From Nostoc sp. FACHB-892 (GTDB lineage Bacteria > Cyanobacteriota > Cyanobacteriia > Cyanobacteriales > Nostocaceae), in assembly GCF_014698795.1 (NCBI RefSeq), contig NZ_JACJTR010000001.1, forward strand, positions 372,001-436,000: a DNA stretch of 64,000 nt, given 5' to 3'. The notes below the pieces were generated by a model. That model was not told the origin of the DNA. It saw only the letters and a list, made by a program, of their open reading frames with translations, and ran no database searches. Within the stretch, counting starts at the first letter, position 1. Each line of letters starts with the position of its first letter. Positions 44,354 through 54,520 of this stretch are shown in pieces. Both the position numbers and the translations under genes were made by a program.

Positions 44354-47300
44354 ATGGCTCATCAAGTGAGGGCATCGAAATCTAAAAACATTTTTGCTGG
44401 CAGTAGAGAGCTACTGCTACACTATGTTATTGCTTTGCTATCCGTTGCCTTAGCACTGGGGGCAACTCTGCTGCTCAAAACATACCTCACGCCAACACCT
44501 GCGGCGCTGTTTTTTGCTGCGGTGATGGTGAGTGCCTGGTACGGTGGCTTGGGACCGGGGTTACTTGCCACTGTTTTGTCTACTTTGGCAATCAACTACT
44601 TCTTTTTTAAGCCAGTTTATTCGCTAAACATTATAAATATCAACTTTTTAGTCCCGTTGCTTGTGTTCATGCTGACAGCAGGGTTAATCAGCTTGCTCAA
44701 CGAATCACGCCGCATAGCTCAACGGAAAGCTGAGGCAAGTCTGAAGTCACTACGCGAAAGCGAGGCAAGGTTTGGTCGCTTAACAGAGTCCAATATTATT
44801 GGGGTACTTGTGGCTGATCTCAACGGCTTAATCATGGAAGCCAATCATGCCTTTCTGCAAATGCTCAATTATACACACGAGGATTTGCGCTCTGGTAGAA
44901 TTCGCTGGGGCGAGATTACTCCACCCGAATACATTGAGGTGAGTGAACGAGCAATTGAAGAACTCAGAATTACTGGGAGTTGTCAGCCCTTTGAGCAAGA
45001 ATACATCCGCAAAGACGGCTCTCAAGTTCCCGTCTTAATTGGCTTTGTCAAGCAGGGAGATCGGACAATCATTGGTTTTGTTCTTGACTTGAGCGAACAG
45101 CAAGCTGCGCTACGCGAACAGCAAGCTGCGCTGCGCGATCGCAAACAAGCAGAAGTTTCCCAAAGCATCCTGCAAATGCTCTTAGAACACGTCCCAGAGG
45201 GAATTACAATCACCGACGGCCCCCCTGATTTCCAGATCATCGCCAACAGCAAACTCGCGCAAGAGCTTTTGGGTAGACCTGATGAATCCCTCGTTGGCAT
45301 GACTTCTGGTAATTACGTTCAGTCCATTGGTCTGTTTTTGACTGATGGTGTAACGCGCCTTACCCTAGAGCAATTGCCTTTATATCGTGCTACGCGCTAC
45401 GGTGAAACAATCCGCGACGAAGAATGCATCATTGAACGTCCAGATGGAACCCGGATTACAGCGATCGCTAATGTAGTACCAGTCCGAGATTCCCAAGGTC
45501 AAATTATCGGTGCAATCAATTGCTGGCGAGACATCACCAACCGCAAGCGCATCGAAGAGGCACTGCGGCAACGAGAAACGGAACTTCGCTTAATTACAGA
45601 TACGTTGCCAGTTTTGATTTCCTTTGTAGATTCAGAACAACGCTACCGCTTCAATAACCGAGCCTATGAAGAATGGTTTGGGCATTCGACAGCAGAAGTT
45701 TATGGAAAGCATCTTTGGGAAGTTTTAGGTGAATCCGCTTATGAAGTAGTTCGTCCATACGTGGAACGAGTACTTGCAGGAGAGCAGGTCACTTATGAAA
45801 GTCAAGTTCCTTATAAAGATGCTGGCACACGCTACATTAATGCTATTTGTGTTCCCCAGTTGAATCAACAGGGAACCGTTGAAGGGTATGCGGCGTTAAT
45901 CACTGACATCAGCGAACAGCAGCAGGCAAAAGCAGCGTTGCGTGAAAGTGAAGCCCGCTTTCGCCACCTTGCAGACACCGCCCCTGTACTAGTCTGGATG
46001 TCTGGCACTGACAAACTTTGTAACTACTTTAATAAACCCTGGCTAGATTTTACCGGGCGGACTCTAGAGCAAGAAATGGGCAATGGGTGGGCTGAAGGCG
46101 TTCATCCCGATGATTTTCAGCGTTGCTTAGATACATACACCAATGCCTTTGATGCCCGACAAAAATTTCAAATGGAATATCGCCTCAGACGCAATGATGG
46201 CGAATATCGTTGGCTTTTCGATACTGGTGTGCCTCGATTTGCACCAACAGGAGAGTTTCTCGGCTATATCGGTTCTTGTGTTGATATCCACGATCGCAAT
46301 CTGGCACAAGAAACGCTACGTGATAGCGAGGAGCGATACCGAATTTTAACAGAAGTTTCGCCCCAGGCTATTTGGATGGGCGATAGCCGTAGTGGTATTA
46401 CTTATTGCAATCAATACTGGCTTGATTACAGTGGATTGACAATGGAGCAGACGGCTGGGTATGGCTGGATTGATATCATTCACCCTAATGATCGCGATCG
46501 CGTCTTTAAAACTTCGATGCAGGCTGTTACTAAAGCTACAAACTACGAAGCAGAAATTCGCTTCCGTCGAGTTTCTGATGGTAGCTATCGTTGGCATATT
46601 GTGCGGGGTTTGCCATTTCGAGATGCAGCTGGACAGATTATCAAGTGGGTGGGCGTTGCCAGCGACATTCACGATCGCAAAGTTGCCGAAGCCGCCTTGC
46701 AACAACTCAACGAAATGCTAGAGCAACGGATTCAAGAGCGCACAGCCCAACTCGAAGCCGCCAATAAAGAACTCGAATCCTTCTCCTATTCAGTCTCTCA
46801 CGACTTGCGATCGCCGCTTCGCCACATCGCCGGATTTATAGAATTGCTTCAAAAACGGCATAGCTCAACAACTATATTAGATGAAACAAGTCAGCGTTAT
46901 TTAAAAATAATTGCAGAAACTAGCAAACAAGCAGGAATACTAATAGATGAGTTGCTCACATTTTCTCGCATGGGGCGCACCGAAATGCGCTACATCGATA
47001 TCAATATGGAGCAACTGGTAGAAGAAATAAAACGCGATTTGGAAATCCAAATCCCAGGACGCACAATCAATTGGCACATAGAGTCACTGCCAGAAGTGCA
47101 AGGTGACCCTTCCATGCTGCGGCTCGTCCTTCGCAACCTCATAGACAATGCCGTAAAATATACGCAGACTCGAAACCCAACAGAAATTACTGTTGGCAGT
47201 ACTGACAATGAAAACGAAGTTGTCTTTTTTGTACAAGATAACGGCGTAGGCTTTAATATGCAATATGTTCACAAATTATTCGGAGTATTTCAACGCCTGC

Positions 47301-47467
47301 ATAGCGAACCACAATTTGAAGGCACAGGTGTTGGATTGGCAAACGTGCAACGCATTATTCATCGGCATAATGGTCGAGTCTGGGCAGAGGCTATAGTTGA
47401 CAGTGGAGCCACCTTCTATTTTTCACTACCTAAGTTGTCGAAAAAGGAGGGCAATGAAAGAACTTAA
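44354..47467 (+). CDS. Multi-PAS sensor histidine kinase, membrane-bound
   Basis: A 1037-residue kinase. Four hydrophobic segments in the first 110 residues form a DUF4118/KdpD-like membrane domain (ALLSVALALGATLLL, ALFFAAVMVSAWYGGLGPGLL, FLVPLLVFMLTAGLISLL). Five PAS domains follow at about 137-255, 270-400, 410-530, 535-655 and 660-785, several with the PAC ending ITDISE/SDIHDRK. After a coiled coil comes HisKA with SVSHDLRSPLRHI near 815 and HATPase with GTGVGLANV near 1010. No receiver is fused; the next gene supplies one. It overlaps the downstream response-regulator gene by 14 bases, so translation is coupled. Confidence 0.93.
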   Translation: MAHQVRASKSKNIFAGSRELLLHYVIALLSVALALGATLLLKTYLTPTPAALFFAAVMVSAWYGGLGPGLLATVLSTLAINYFFFKPVYSLNIININFLVPLLVFMLTAGLISLLNESRRIAQRKAEASLKSLRESEARFGRLTESNIIGVLVADLNGLIMEANHAFLQMLNYTHEDLRSGRIRWGEITPPEYIEVSERAIEELRITGSCQPFEQEYIRKDGSQVPVLIGFVKQGDRTIIGFVLDLSEQQAALREQQAALRDRKQAEVSQSILQMLLEHVPEGITITDGPPDFQIIANSKLAQELLGRPDESLVGMTSGNYVQSIGLFLTDGVTRLTLEQLPLYRATRYGETIRDEECIIERPDGTRITAIANVVPVRDSQGQIIGAINCWRDITNRKRIEEALRQRETELRLITDTLPVLISFVDSEQRYRFNNRAYEEWFGHSTAEVYGKHLWEVLGESAYEVVRPYVERVLAGEQVTYESQVPYKDAGTRYINAICVPQLNQQGTVEGYAALITDISEQQQAKAALRESEARFRHLADTAPVLVWMSGTDKLCNYFNKPWLDFTGRTLEQEMGNGWAEGVHPDDFQRCLDTYTNAFDARQKFQMEYRLRRNDGEYRWLFDTGVPRFAPTGEFLGYIGSCVDIHDRNLAQETLRDSEERYRILTEVSPQAIWMGDSRSGITYCNQYWLDYSGLTMEQTAGYGWIDIIHPNDRDRVFKTSMQAVTKATNYEAEIRFRRVSDGSYRWHIVRGLPFRDAAGQIIKWVGVASDIHDRKVAEAALQQLNEMLEQRIQERTAQLEAANKELESFSYSVSHDLRSPLRHIAGFIELLQKRHSSTTILDETSQRYLKIIAETSKQAGILIDELLTFSRMGRTEMRYIDINMEQLVEEIKRDLEIQIPGRTINWHIESLPEVQGDPSMLRLVLRNLIDNAVKYTQTRNPTEITVGSTDNENEVVFFVQDNGVGFNMQYVHKLFGVFQRLHSEPQFEGTGVGLANVQRIIHRHNGRVWAEAIVDSGATFYFSLPKLSKKEGNERT

Positions 47468-47930
47468 GCGAATTCTGCTGATTGAAGACAGTGCCAATGA
47501 TGCAGAATTAATATTGGCCGCTTTATCAGAAAATCATCTCGCCAACGAAGTGGTGGTACTGCGTGATGGAGAGGAAGCACTAGATTACCTCTATCGCCGG
47601 GGGCTGTTTAGGTTGCGGATGGAGGGGCATCCAGTTGTGGTTTTGCTCGATTTGAAACTACCTAAAATCGATGGATTAGAAGTGTTGGCAGAACTCAAAT
47701 CTGATCCAATAATGCGAGTGATTCCAGTCGTAGTGCTAACTTCTTCTCGTGAGGAGCCAGACTTAGTTCGATGCTATGAGTTAGGCGTTAATGCCTATGT
47801 CGTCAAGCCTCTTGATTACCATGAGTTTGCCGATGCTATCAAGGGTGTAGGACTGTTTTGGGCAATCATTAATCAGCCTCCTGTTGGCGCTCTACCTCCA
47901 GCACCTCATCGTCAACAGGAGAAGAACTGA
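47454..47930 (+). CDS. Single-domain response regulator (CheY/Rcp-like)
   Basis: A 158-residue receiver with no output domain: ILLIEDSANDAELILAAL gives the acidic pocket, VVLLDLKLPKIDG the phospho-Asp, LTSSRE the conserved Thr/Ser and VVKPLD the Lys. It resembles Rcp1-type regulators that accept phosphate from phytochrome-class kinases. The ATG at 47454 was chosen because the receiver fold starts right there; a longer frame from 47397 lies inside the kinase gene. AAGGAGG ends about 4 bases upstream. It overlaps the kinase stop by 14 bases and the following hybrid kinase by one (TGATG). Confidence 0.93.
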   Translation: MKELKRILLIEDSANDAELILAALSENHLANEVVVLRDGEEALDYLYRRGLFRLRMEGHPVVVLLDLKLPKIDGLEVLAELKSDPIMRVIPVVVLTSSREEPDLVRCYELGVNAYVVKPLDYHEFADAIKGVGLFWAIINQPPVGALPPAPHRQQEKN

Positions 47931-49894
47931 TGAATCTACTCCGTTTCCTGCTTTTGGAAGACAGTTTGTTAGATGCGGAGCTTGCCGAAACAACGTTAAC
48001 CGAAGGGGGAATTAATTGTGAATTAATACGAGTTGAAACTGGCGCTGATTTCCTGGCTGCTTTGGAAACAGAAACTTTCGATTTAATTCTTGCCGATTAT
48101 GCGCTGCCATCTTTTGATGGAATTTCTGCTTTAGAAATTGCCCGAAATCACTGTCCAGAGGTTCCTTTTATCTTTGTCTCTGCCGCGTTGGGTGAAGAAT
48201 TAGCGATCGAAGCCCTGAAGAATGGTGCAACCGATTATGTATTAAAACAACGATTAGGACGGTTAGTTCCCTCAGTGCAGCGGGCATTGCGGGAAGCCAA
48301 GGAGCGCCGGAAGCGCCAGCAAGCAGAAGAGTCGTTACAGAAGAGTGAAGCCAAGTATCGCAGAATTGTTGATACCTCTTATGAAGGAATCTGGACGATT
48401 GACTCTCAATCACGAACAGAGTTTGTGAATCAACGCCTCTGTGAGATGTTGGGTTATCCGGCAGAAGAAATGTTCGGTCGTTCTATGTTTTATTTTATAG
48501 ATCAGGTTGATGGGGTAGCAGCCCAAGAGAAACTGGAGTGGCATAAGCAAGAAGGTAGCGATCTTAAAGAAGCTCGATTGCGCTGCAAGGATGGTTCTTA
48601 CATTTGGACGCTGATTTCTGCTAGAGCGATTTTGAATGAACAAAACGATTTCTTGGGCGCGATCGCTATGCTAACTGATATCACTGATCGCAAGCGCACC
48701 GAATCAGAACGTGATCGCCTTTTGCAACTTGAGCAAAGAGCTAGGGCAGAAGCAGAGGCTGCTAACCGAATCAAAGATGAGTTTCTAGCAGTACTTTCTC
48801 ATGAATTGCGATCGCCACTGAATCCGATTATCGGGTGGGCAAAACTGTTGCAGAGCCGTAAATTTGATGAGATATCGCTCCAAAAAGCCCTTCAAACTAT
48901 TGAACGCAATGCCAAATTACAAGCTCAACTAATTGAAGACTTGCTGGATGTTTCTCGCATTCTCCAAGGCAAACTCAACCTCAACATGATGCCAGTCAAT
49001 CTGGCATTCATTATTGAATCTGCAATGGAAACAGTGCGTTTGGCAGCCGAGGCAAAAACTATTCAGATTGAGACGGCGCTTGATCCACAGGGGAAAGTTT
49101 TGGGTGATTCGACTCGTTTACAGCAAGTCCTCTGGAACCTGTTATCAAATGCTGTCAAGTTTACAGAGGTTGGGGGAAAAGTAAATGTGCGATTGGAGTG
49201 CATCGACACTCAAGTGCAGATTACTGTGAGCGATACAGGTAAAGGTATTGATTCTGACTTCCTACCTCATGTGTTTGACTATTTCCGTCAGGGTGACGGT
49301 ACAACAACTAGAAAGTTTGGTGGGCTAGGATTAGGTTTAGCGATCGCTCGTCACTTGGTCGAAATGCACGGTGGAACGATTTGCGCTGAAAGTCTTGGTG
49401 AGGACAAAGGAGCTATCTTCACAGTTAAGTTACCACGGCTCAAGGAAGCTGCAACAATCAAGAATGACACGAATGATGATTCCTCAACAGCCATTTCTGC
49501 CTTCTCTTCCCTCATGGGTTTACAAGTTTTGATTGTAGATGACAATGAAGATACCCGCGACTTTTTCAGCTTTGTGCTGGAAGAGTTTGGAGCGATCGTC
49601 ACCACAGTAGCATCAGGAGATGAAGCATTACAAGCGCTAACACAGTCAAAGCCAGATATCTTACTCAGCGATATTGGAATGCCAGAAATGAACGGCTATA
49701 TGCTGATAAAACAGGTGCGGACTCTAGAAGCAGAAATAGGGGAAAAGCAGATTCCAGCGATCGCTCTGACTGCTTATGCAGGTGAAATCAATCAGCAACA
49801 AGCGCTAAAAGCAGGATTTCAACAATACATCGTTAAACCTGTAGCACCAGACGAATTGCTCATGGCGATTTCTAATTTAGTCCAATCTACTTAA
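47930..49894 (+). CDS. Hybrid kinase: receiver-PAS-kinase-receiver
   Basis: A 654-residue soluble protein. Receiver 1 (about 5-120) has LLLEDSLLDAELAETTL and phospho-site LADYALPSFDG. One PAS follows (about 140-262), then HisKA with LSHELRSPLNPIIGW near 290, HATPase with GLGLGLAIARHLVEMHGG near 470, and receiver 2 (about 535-650) with LIVDDNEDTRDFF and SDIGMPEMNG. Receiver 1 probably takes phosphate from the upstream kinase or regulator, making a relay. The kinase-receiver half is closely related to the end of the protein at 885-5480. The start overlaps the previous stop by one base. Confidence 0.93.
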   Translation: MNLLRFLLLEDSLLDAELAETTLTEGGINCELIRVETGADFLAALETETFDLILADYALPSFDGISALEIARNHCPEVPFIFVSAALGEELAIEALKNGATDYVLKQRLGRLVPSVQRALREAKERRKRQQAEESLQKSEAKYRRIVDTSYEGIWTIDSQSRTEFVNQRLCEMLGYPAEEMFGRSMFYFIDQVDGVAAQEKLEWHKQEGSDLKEARLRCKDGSYIWTLISARAILNEQNDFLGAIAMLTDITDRKRTESERDRLLQLEQRARAEAEAANRIKDEFLAVLSHELRSPLNPIIGWAKLLQSRKFDEISLQKALQTIERNAKLQAQLIEDLLDVSRILQGKLNLNMMPVNLAFIIESAMETVRLAAEAKTIQIETALDPQGKVLGDSTRLQQVLWNLLSNAVKFTEVGGKVNVRLECIDTQVQITVSDTGKGIDSDFLPHVFDYFRQGDGTTTRKFGGLGLGLAIARHLVEMHGGTICAESLGEDKGAIFTVKLPRLKEAATIKNDTNDDSSTAISAFSSLMGLQVLIVDDNEDTRDFFSFVLEEFGAIVTTVASGDEALQALTQSKPDILLSDIGMPEMNGYMLIKQVRTLEAEIGEKQIPAIALTAYAGEINQQQALKAGFQQYIVKPVAPDELLMAISNLVQST

Positions 49895-50211
49895 GTGTTC
49901 GTGACAACCTGAATAATTAGATGAACCTCGTTAGTGTTACAGATTTTAAACTATTATTTACAGATAATACAAACGTTTCAATTGCCTGGAATAGCCTTCC
50001 TGTAAGCATAACAATGCTGTATCTCTATCACTAACCACTACATTTTAGAGAATATTTGAAATGGTTGAAAAATCAAGTTATCAAAAATTTTATAGATAAT
50101 TTCTATGAAATAGATTTAAGGAGCTATCAAGTAGTTACGTGTTTGTACTCTATCATAACGCTATAGATACTCTTAAAATCAACCTAAATTCACTTCGGAA
50201 AGGAGCCAGAT
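49895..50211. other. Intergenic region after the signalling operon
   Basis: About 320 AT-rich bases before the pentapeptide gene, whose Shine-Dalgarno GGAAAGGAG ends about 7 bases before its ATG. No terminator hairpin or ORF is convincing. Confidence 0.4.
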
Positions 50212-51453
50212 ATGAAGACTTATGACATATCTCTCATAAAGACAAATGGATTCACGACTTTGTTAGTATTTGTCTCAATTATATTTATTTTCACATTAAC
50301 TCTAATTTTCTCATTCTTTGAAAATATTCAAGGATTTCCAAATCAAGAAAAAATAGAATATATTAATCAAGCATTAACAACTATTGCCATAATGATTGGA
50401 GGATTAGCATTAATAATTAATGCTTACTATACTTCCAGACTCTCTTTTGGTGGCAATCAGAGTGCGTTAACCAAACTTCTTTTTGGGGCACTAGGTTGGG
50501 ACAACAATATCGAAACTGGCATTAAAAACACCCAACAAACTATAGAAGAAATTGTTCCAGAACGTTTTTCTAAAGCAATTGAACAGTTAGGAAATGAAAA
50601 AATTGAAACGCGGTTTGCCGCAATTTATGCTTTAGAAAGAATTGCCAAAGATTCTCACAAAGACCATTGGACAATTATGGAAATTCTCGCTGCGTTTATC
50701 CGCGAGAATGCTCCAGTGAGTCATAAATATGAGGACGATTTAGAGGAGTCATCAAAACTTCCTACAGATATTCAAACAGCCTTAACTGTCATTGGACGAC
50801 GCGATTCACATAAAGATCCGGTAAATCAGAAACTAGATTTACGCAATACAGACCTCAGTAATGCAGACTTAACAGAAGCCAACCTCTCAAAAGCAATCCT
50901 TACAGGATCTAACTTGCAATGGATCAATTTTACGCGAGCAAATCTCTCGGAGACAGACTTATCAATAACCTATCTTTGTGGATCAATCTTCTATGAAGCC
51001 AACCTCTCAAAAGCAATCCTCCCAGAAGCCAATCTCCAAGGCGTAGTCCTCAGAAAAGCGAACCTCTCGCAGGCAATCCTTTATGATGCTAGCTTGGAAG
51101 GGGCAATCCTTTGTGATGCCAAATTAGAAGGAGCAATCCTTTGCGGTGCAAACTTAGAAGGAGCAATCCTGTGTGATGCCAACTTGGAAGGAGCAAACTT
51201 TGAGGATAGCAACCTTCAAGATGCAAACCTGATTGGTAGTAACTTGCAAAACGCAAAACTTGCTGGAGCCAACTTAGAAGCTGTATTACTCAGTACAGCT
51301 AACCTGCAATATGCTAACTTCCAAGAAGCTAACCTCTCTAGAGCAAACTTCAGCGGATGTGAAAACCTTGAATTACAGCAGATTGAACCGGCAATTGGCG
51401 ATCGCACAACAATCCTACCGGAAAATTTTAAAATACCCAAACACTGGAAGTAA
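50212..51453 (+). CDS. Membrane-anchored pentapeptide-repeat protein
   Basis: A 413-residue paralogue of 40475-41950. Two membrane helices (TTLLVFVSIIFIFTLTLIFSF and TTIAIMIGGLALIINAYY) lie before residue 75. The shared helical domain runs about 115-205 (ERFSKAIEQLGNEKIETRFAAIYALERIAKD ... HWTIMEILAAFIRENAP ... DIQTALTVIGRRD), followed by some 33 pentapeptide repeats and LELQQIEPAIGDRTTILPENFKIPKHW. A rho-independent terminator follows. The strong Shine-Dalgarno supports the start. Function unknown. Confidence 0.9.
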   Translation: MKTYDISLIKTNGFTTLLVFVSIIFIFTLTLIFSFFENIQGFPNQEKIEYINQALTTIAIMIGGLALIINAYYTSRLSFGGNQSALTKLLFGALGWDNNIETGIKNTQQTIEEIVPERFSKAIEQLGNEKIETRFAAIYALERIAKDSHKDHWTIMEILAAFIRENAPVSHKYEDDLEESSKLPTDIQTALTVIGRRDSHKDPVNQKLDLRNTDLSNADLTEANLSKAILTGSNLQWINFTRANLSETDLSITYLCGSIFYEANLSKAILPEANLQGVVLRKANLSQAILYDASLEGAILCDAKLEGAILCGANLEGAILCDANLEGANFEDSNLQDANLIGSNLQNAKLAGANLEAVLLSTANLQYANFQEANLSRANFSGCENLELQQIEPAIGDRTTILPENFKIPKHWK

Positions 51454-51495
51454 TAAAAAGCTCAGTTTCAGTCAAATTAAGCCCCTTGTTCTAAC

Positions 51496-51523
51496 AACCC
51501 GCACAAGCGGGTTTTGTTTGTTT
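51496..51523 (+). terminator. Rho-independent terminator after the pentapeptide gene
   Basis: AACCCGC-ACAA-GCGGGTT forms a 7-bp stem with a 4-nt loop, followed by TTGTTTGTTT. It lies 43 bases after the stop codon. Confidence 0.85.
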
Positions 51524-52029
51524 AGACGCTTTAGGAGAATAAATTTTAAGAGTTAAATATATCACTAAAAGTTATATAAATATAAAATTGAAAGACATCT
51601 TTTAAGAATTGCAATTTATTAGTATTTCATAAAAAATATTTTTTTTGATTAATTTGTCTCTAATTGTTGGCACTGTTACAACCCACATCTTTGAACCCGT
51701 TTACTATATCTGAGTACTTTCAAAAAACAAAAGTAGTTCGTTAGGAACATAAATTTCTTAATATTGGAGAATGATTTGTTATTATCCTAGTCGGCTAAAT
51801 TGCAGTAAGTTGGTAAATTACAACAGTTCTCATCTGCATGAAGTATAAAACTCCCGGTTTTGAGGCAGGAGGTAGAAACTCTTTATGTATGATGTGTGAG
51901 TCGAGCATTTTGTAACTCACTTAAAAAACAAACTGCTGTATCAACAATTTCAATTTTTTATGAACTCTGAATCAAAAAAATAACAATAACTATTTAGTTT
52001 TTTCTGCGCCGCTAGTTAAGAGGTAATCT
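51524..52029. other. Promoter region of the exporter operon
   Basis: About 505 AT-rich bases before the DevB-type gene, whose site AGAGG ends about 6 bases before the ATG. In Anabaena the devBCA operon is under NtcA control, but I found no clean GTA-N8-TAC site here. No ORF is convincing. Confidence 0.4.
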
Positions 52030-53229
52030 ATGGTGCGAAACTCAAAGCTAGGGTACAGAACGTTCCCTAAGCTTATTCTGCGTCCATCCGTTGCTATAGG
52101 TATAATTGCATCTTTATTGGTTGGCGGAATAAGTTTTTATATAGTAAAACGCTGGCAAAATTATGCAAATCCAGAGGCACAAGTGCCAGCAACACAATTA
52201 CCACAGTTAAAAACGGTAACAGCTTTAGGGCGGATTGAACCACAGGGAAAGGTAATTAAACTTTCTGCTGCGGTGTCTGCGGAAGGAAGTCGGGTAGAAA
52301 AGTTGTTAGTGAAGGAGGGGGATAAGGTAAAAGCAGGACAGGTGATTGCGATTTTGAATAGCCGCGATCGCTTGCAAGCAGAATTAGATGAGGCGCAGGA
52401 ACAAGTAAAAGTAGCCCAGGCAAACCTAAACCGCACCCAAGCAGGTGCTAAACGCGGTGAAATTGCCGCCCAAAAAGCTGCGATCGCTCGCTTAGAAGCA
52501 GAACGCCAAGGCAATATTAATGCCCAAGTAGCAACAATTGAACGATTTCAAGCCGAAGTGCGTAACGCCCAAACAGAAGACGAACGCTATCAGCAACTAT
52601 ATCAACAGGGCGCAATTTCCGCTTCCCAACGGGATAGCAAGAGTTTAAACTTGGAAACCGCCCAAAAAAACCTGCAAGAAGCACAAGCACAGTTAAATCG
52701 TACCCAATCAACTAGCCAACAACAGGTAAAAGAAGCCACAGCAAAACTTGATGAAATTGCCGAAGTGCGCGGAGTGGATGTAGAAGCTGCCCAAGCAGAA
52801 GTCAATCGGGCCGTAGCAGCCATGAATTTGGCAAAAGTCAATCTAAAACAGGCCGAAGTGCGATCGCCTCAAAATGGACAGATATTCGAGATCCATACCC
52901 ATCCTGGCGAATTAGTATCAAATGATGGTATCGCTGATATCGGACAAACCAAGCAGATGTATGTGATAGCCGAAGTTTACGAAAGCGATATCGGCAAAGT
53001 GCATTCAGGGCAGCAAGCGCGAGTATTTGGTGATTCCCTTTCAATTGAATTGCAGGGAATTGTAGATCGCAAAGGCTTACAGGTGCGGCGGCAAAATGTC
53101 ATTAACACAGATCCTGCAAACAATATCGATAACAGAGTAGTGGAAGTCCACATCCGACTTGATGAAGCCTCCAGCCGAAAAGCCGCCACCTTAACCAATA
53201 TGCAAGTTAAGGCAGTAATTGAACTATGA
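52030..53229 (+). CDS. devB: DevB-type membrane fusion protein of an ABC exporter
   Basis: The periplasmic adaptor of a DevBCA-type tripartite exporter; the founding member exports heterocyst glycolipids. The 399-residue HlyD-family protein has an N-terminal membrane anchor (SVAIGIIASLLVGGISFYIV, about 22-42), a lipoyl half (GRIEPQGKVIKLSAAVS ... VKEGDKVKAGQVIAIL), a long coiled-coil hairpin rich in Gln and Ala (about 115-265), then the second lipoyl half (VRSPQNGQIFEIHTHPGE) and beta-barrel. Nostoc has several paralogues, so the symbol denotes the family, not necessarily the founding gene. The devC frame follows after a repeat-filled gap. Confidence 0.9.
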   Translation: MVRNSKLGYRTFPKLILRPSVAIGIIASLLVGGISFYIVKRWQNYANPEAQVPATQLPQLKTVTALGRIEPQGKVIKLSAAVSAEGSRVEKLLVKEGDKVKAGQVIAILNSRDRLQAELDEAQEQVKVAQANLNRTQAGAKRGEIAAQKAAIARLEAERQGNINAQVATIERFQAEVRNAQTEDERYQQLYQQGAISASQRDSKSLNLETAQKNLQEAQAQLNRTQSTSQQQVKEATAKLDEIAEVRGVDVEAAQAEVNRAVAAMNLAKVNLKQAEVRSPQNGQIFEIHTHPGELVSNDGIADIGQTKQMYVIAEVYESDIGKVHSGQQARVFGDSLSIELQGIVDRKGLQVRRQNVINTDPANNIDNRVVEVHIRLDEASSRKAATLTNMQVKAVIEL

Positions 53230-53231
53230 AT

Positions 53232-53308
53232 TGGAAATTGGGCATTGGGCATTGGTTATTTTCCCTGCTCCCCCTGCCTCCCCTGCTTCCCCTGCCCCCC
53301 CACTCCTC
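53232..53308. repeat. Low-complexity repeats filling the devB-devC spacer
   Basis: GGGCATTGGGCATTGG runs (53239-53255), then CCCCTGC/CTTCCCCTG units to about 53305. The whole spacer between two co-transcribed genes is repeat DNA, and no Shine-Dalgarno remains before devC. Confidence 0.7.
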
Positions 53309-53311
53309 ATA

Positions 53312-54484
53312 ATGGGATTGATTAAAAAACTGCGACGCCGAACTCCTCTTGGATGGCTGCAACTGAATCATGAAAAAAGCCGTCTTTTAGTGGCATTGTC
53401 AGGCATTGCCTTTGCGGATCTTCTCATGTTCATGCAACTGGGCTTTCAGACTGCGCTGTATGACAGTAACACTAGACTGCATCGCAGTTTGCAAGCAGAC
53501 ATTGTTTTAACCAGTCCCCAAGCCCGTAACTTGCCAAGCTTGTCTACATTTTCTCGGCGGCGACTTTACCAAGCAATGGATATACCAGGGGTGAAGTCGG
53601 CAGAACCAATGTATTTCAACAACACAATCTGGAAAAATCCCCAAACACACCGTGAGACAGGGGTTTTAGTTATCGGGTTCAATCCAGATAAGCCAGCCTT
53701 TGACTTACCCGATGTTAACCAGCAATTGCAGACAATCAAGCTGCCAGGTGCTGCCTTGTTTGATCGTGGTGCTAGAGGAGATTACCAAGAAGCGATCGCT
53801 CAAATTGACCAAGGTAAAACCCTAACCACCGAAATAGAACGGCGTACAATTACCATTAGTGGCTTATTCCAAGTTGGGGCTTCCTTTGGCGCTGATGGCA
53901 ATCTGATTACCAGCGATCAAAACTTTTTGCGGCTATTTTCTGGGCGACAGTCCAGCAGTGTTAGTCTAGGTTTGATTAAGGTAAAACCAGGCTATGACCC
54001 GAAAAAGGTGGCAGTAACATTGAAAGCCTACCTGAAAGATGATGTCAAAGTTTTAACCCACGCCGAATTTATTGAATTTGAGAACAACTTTTGGAGAACA
54101 AATTCTCCAATTGGGTTTATTTTCAGCCTCGGTGTCTCAATGGGCTTTGTGGTGGGCGTGATTATCGTCTATCAAGTCCTTTCCACCGATGTTAATGCCC
54201 ATGTTCGAGAATATGCCACCTTCAAAGCAATGGGATATCGCAATTACTACCTGCTAGGTGTGGTGCTTGAAGAATCGTTGATATTAGCAGCACTGGGTTT
54301 CTTCCCCGGATTGGGAGTGTCTTTAGCACTTTACCAACTGACTCGCAGTGCGACAAATTTGCCTATGTATATGACTGCGATTCGAGCATTGCAAGTACTA
54401 GTGTTGACTATCATTATGTGTACAATTTCCGGTGCGATCGCCACCCGCAAACTCCAAGCCGCCGACCCGGCTGATATGTTTTAG
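53312..54484 (+). CDS. devC: DevC-type permease of an ABC exporter
   Basis: The membrane subunit of the exporter, of the FtsX/MacB permease fold. The 390-residue protein opens with RTPLGWLQLNHEKSRLLVALSGIAFADLLMFMQLGFQ, a family hallmark spanning the first membrane helix, then a large periplasmic domain, and three C-terminal helices (SLGVSMGFVVGVIIVYQVL, SLILAALGFFPGLGVSLALY, VLVLTIIMCTISGAIA). I chose ATG 53312 because the 31 upstream in-frame codons are encoded by the heptamer repeat. No Shine-Dalgarno is present, so translation may depend on coupling. Confidence 0.9.
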   Translation: MGLIKKLRRRTPLGWLQLNHEKSRLLVALSGIAFADLLMFMQLGFQTALYDSNTRLHRSLQADIVLTSPQARNLPSLSTFSRRRLYQAMDIPGVKSAEPMYFNNTIWKNPQTHRETGVLVIGFNPDKPAFDLPDVNQQLQTIKLPGAALFDRGARGDYQEAIAQIDQGKTLTTEIERRTITISGLFQVGASFGADGNLITSDQNFLRLFSGRQSSSVSLGLIKVKPGYDPKKVAVTLKAYLKDDVKVLTHAEFIEFENNFWRTNSPIGFIFSLGVSMGFVVGVIIVYQVLSTDVNAHVREYATFKAMGYRNYYLLGVVLEESLILAALGFFPGLGVSLALYQLTRSATNLPMYMTAIRALQVLVLTIIMCTISGAIATRKLQAADPADMF

Positions 54485-54520
54485 AACTAGGGGAGTAGGG
54501 AATAGGGAAGAATTTTTACA

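Noticed and set aside
51760..52029. NtcA site before the exporter operon
   Set aside because: No GTA-N8-TAC with a proper -10 was found by reading; partial matches have wrong spacing.
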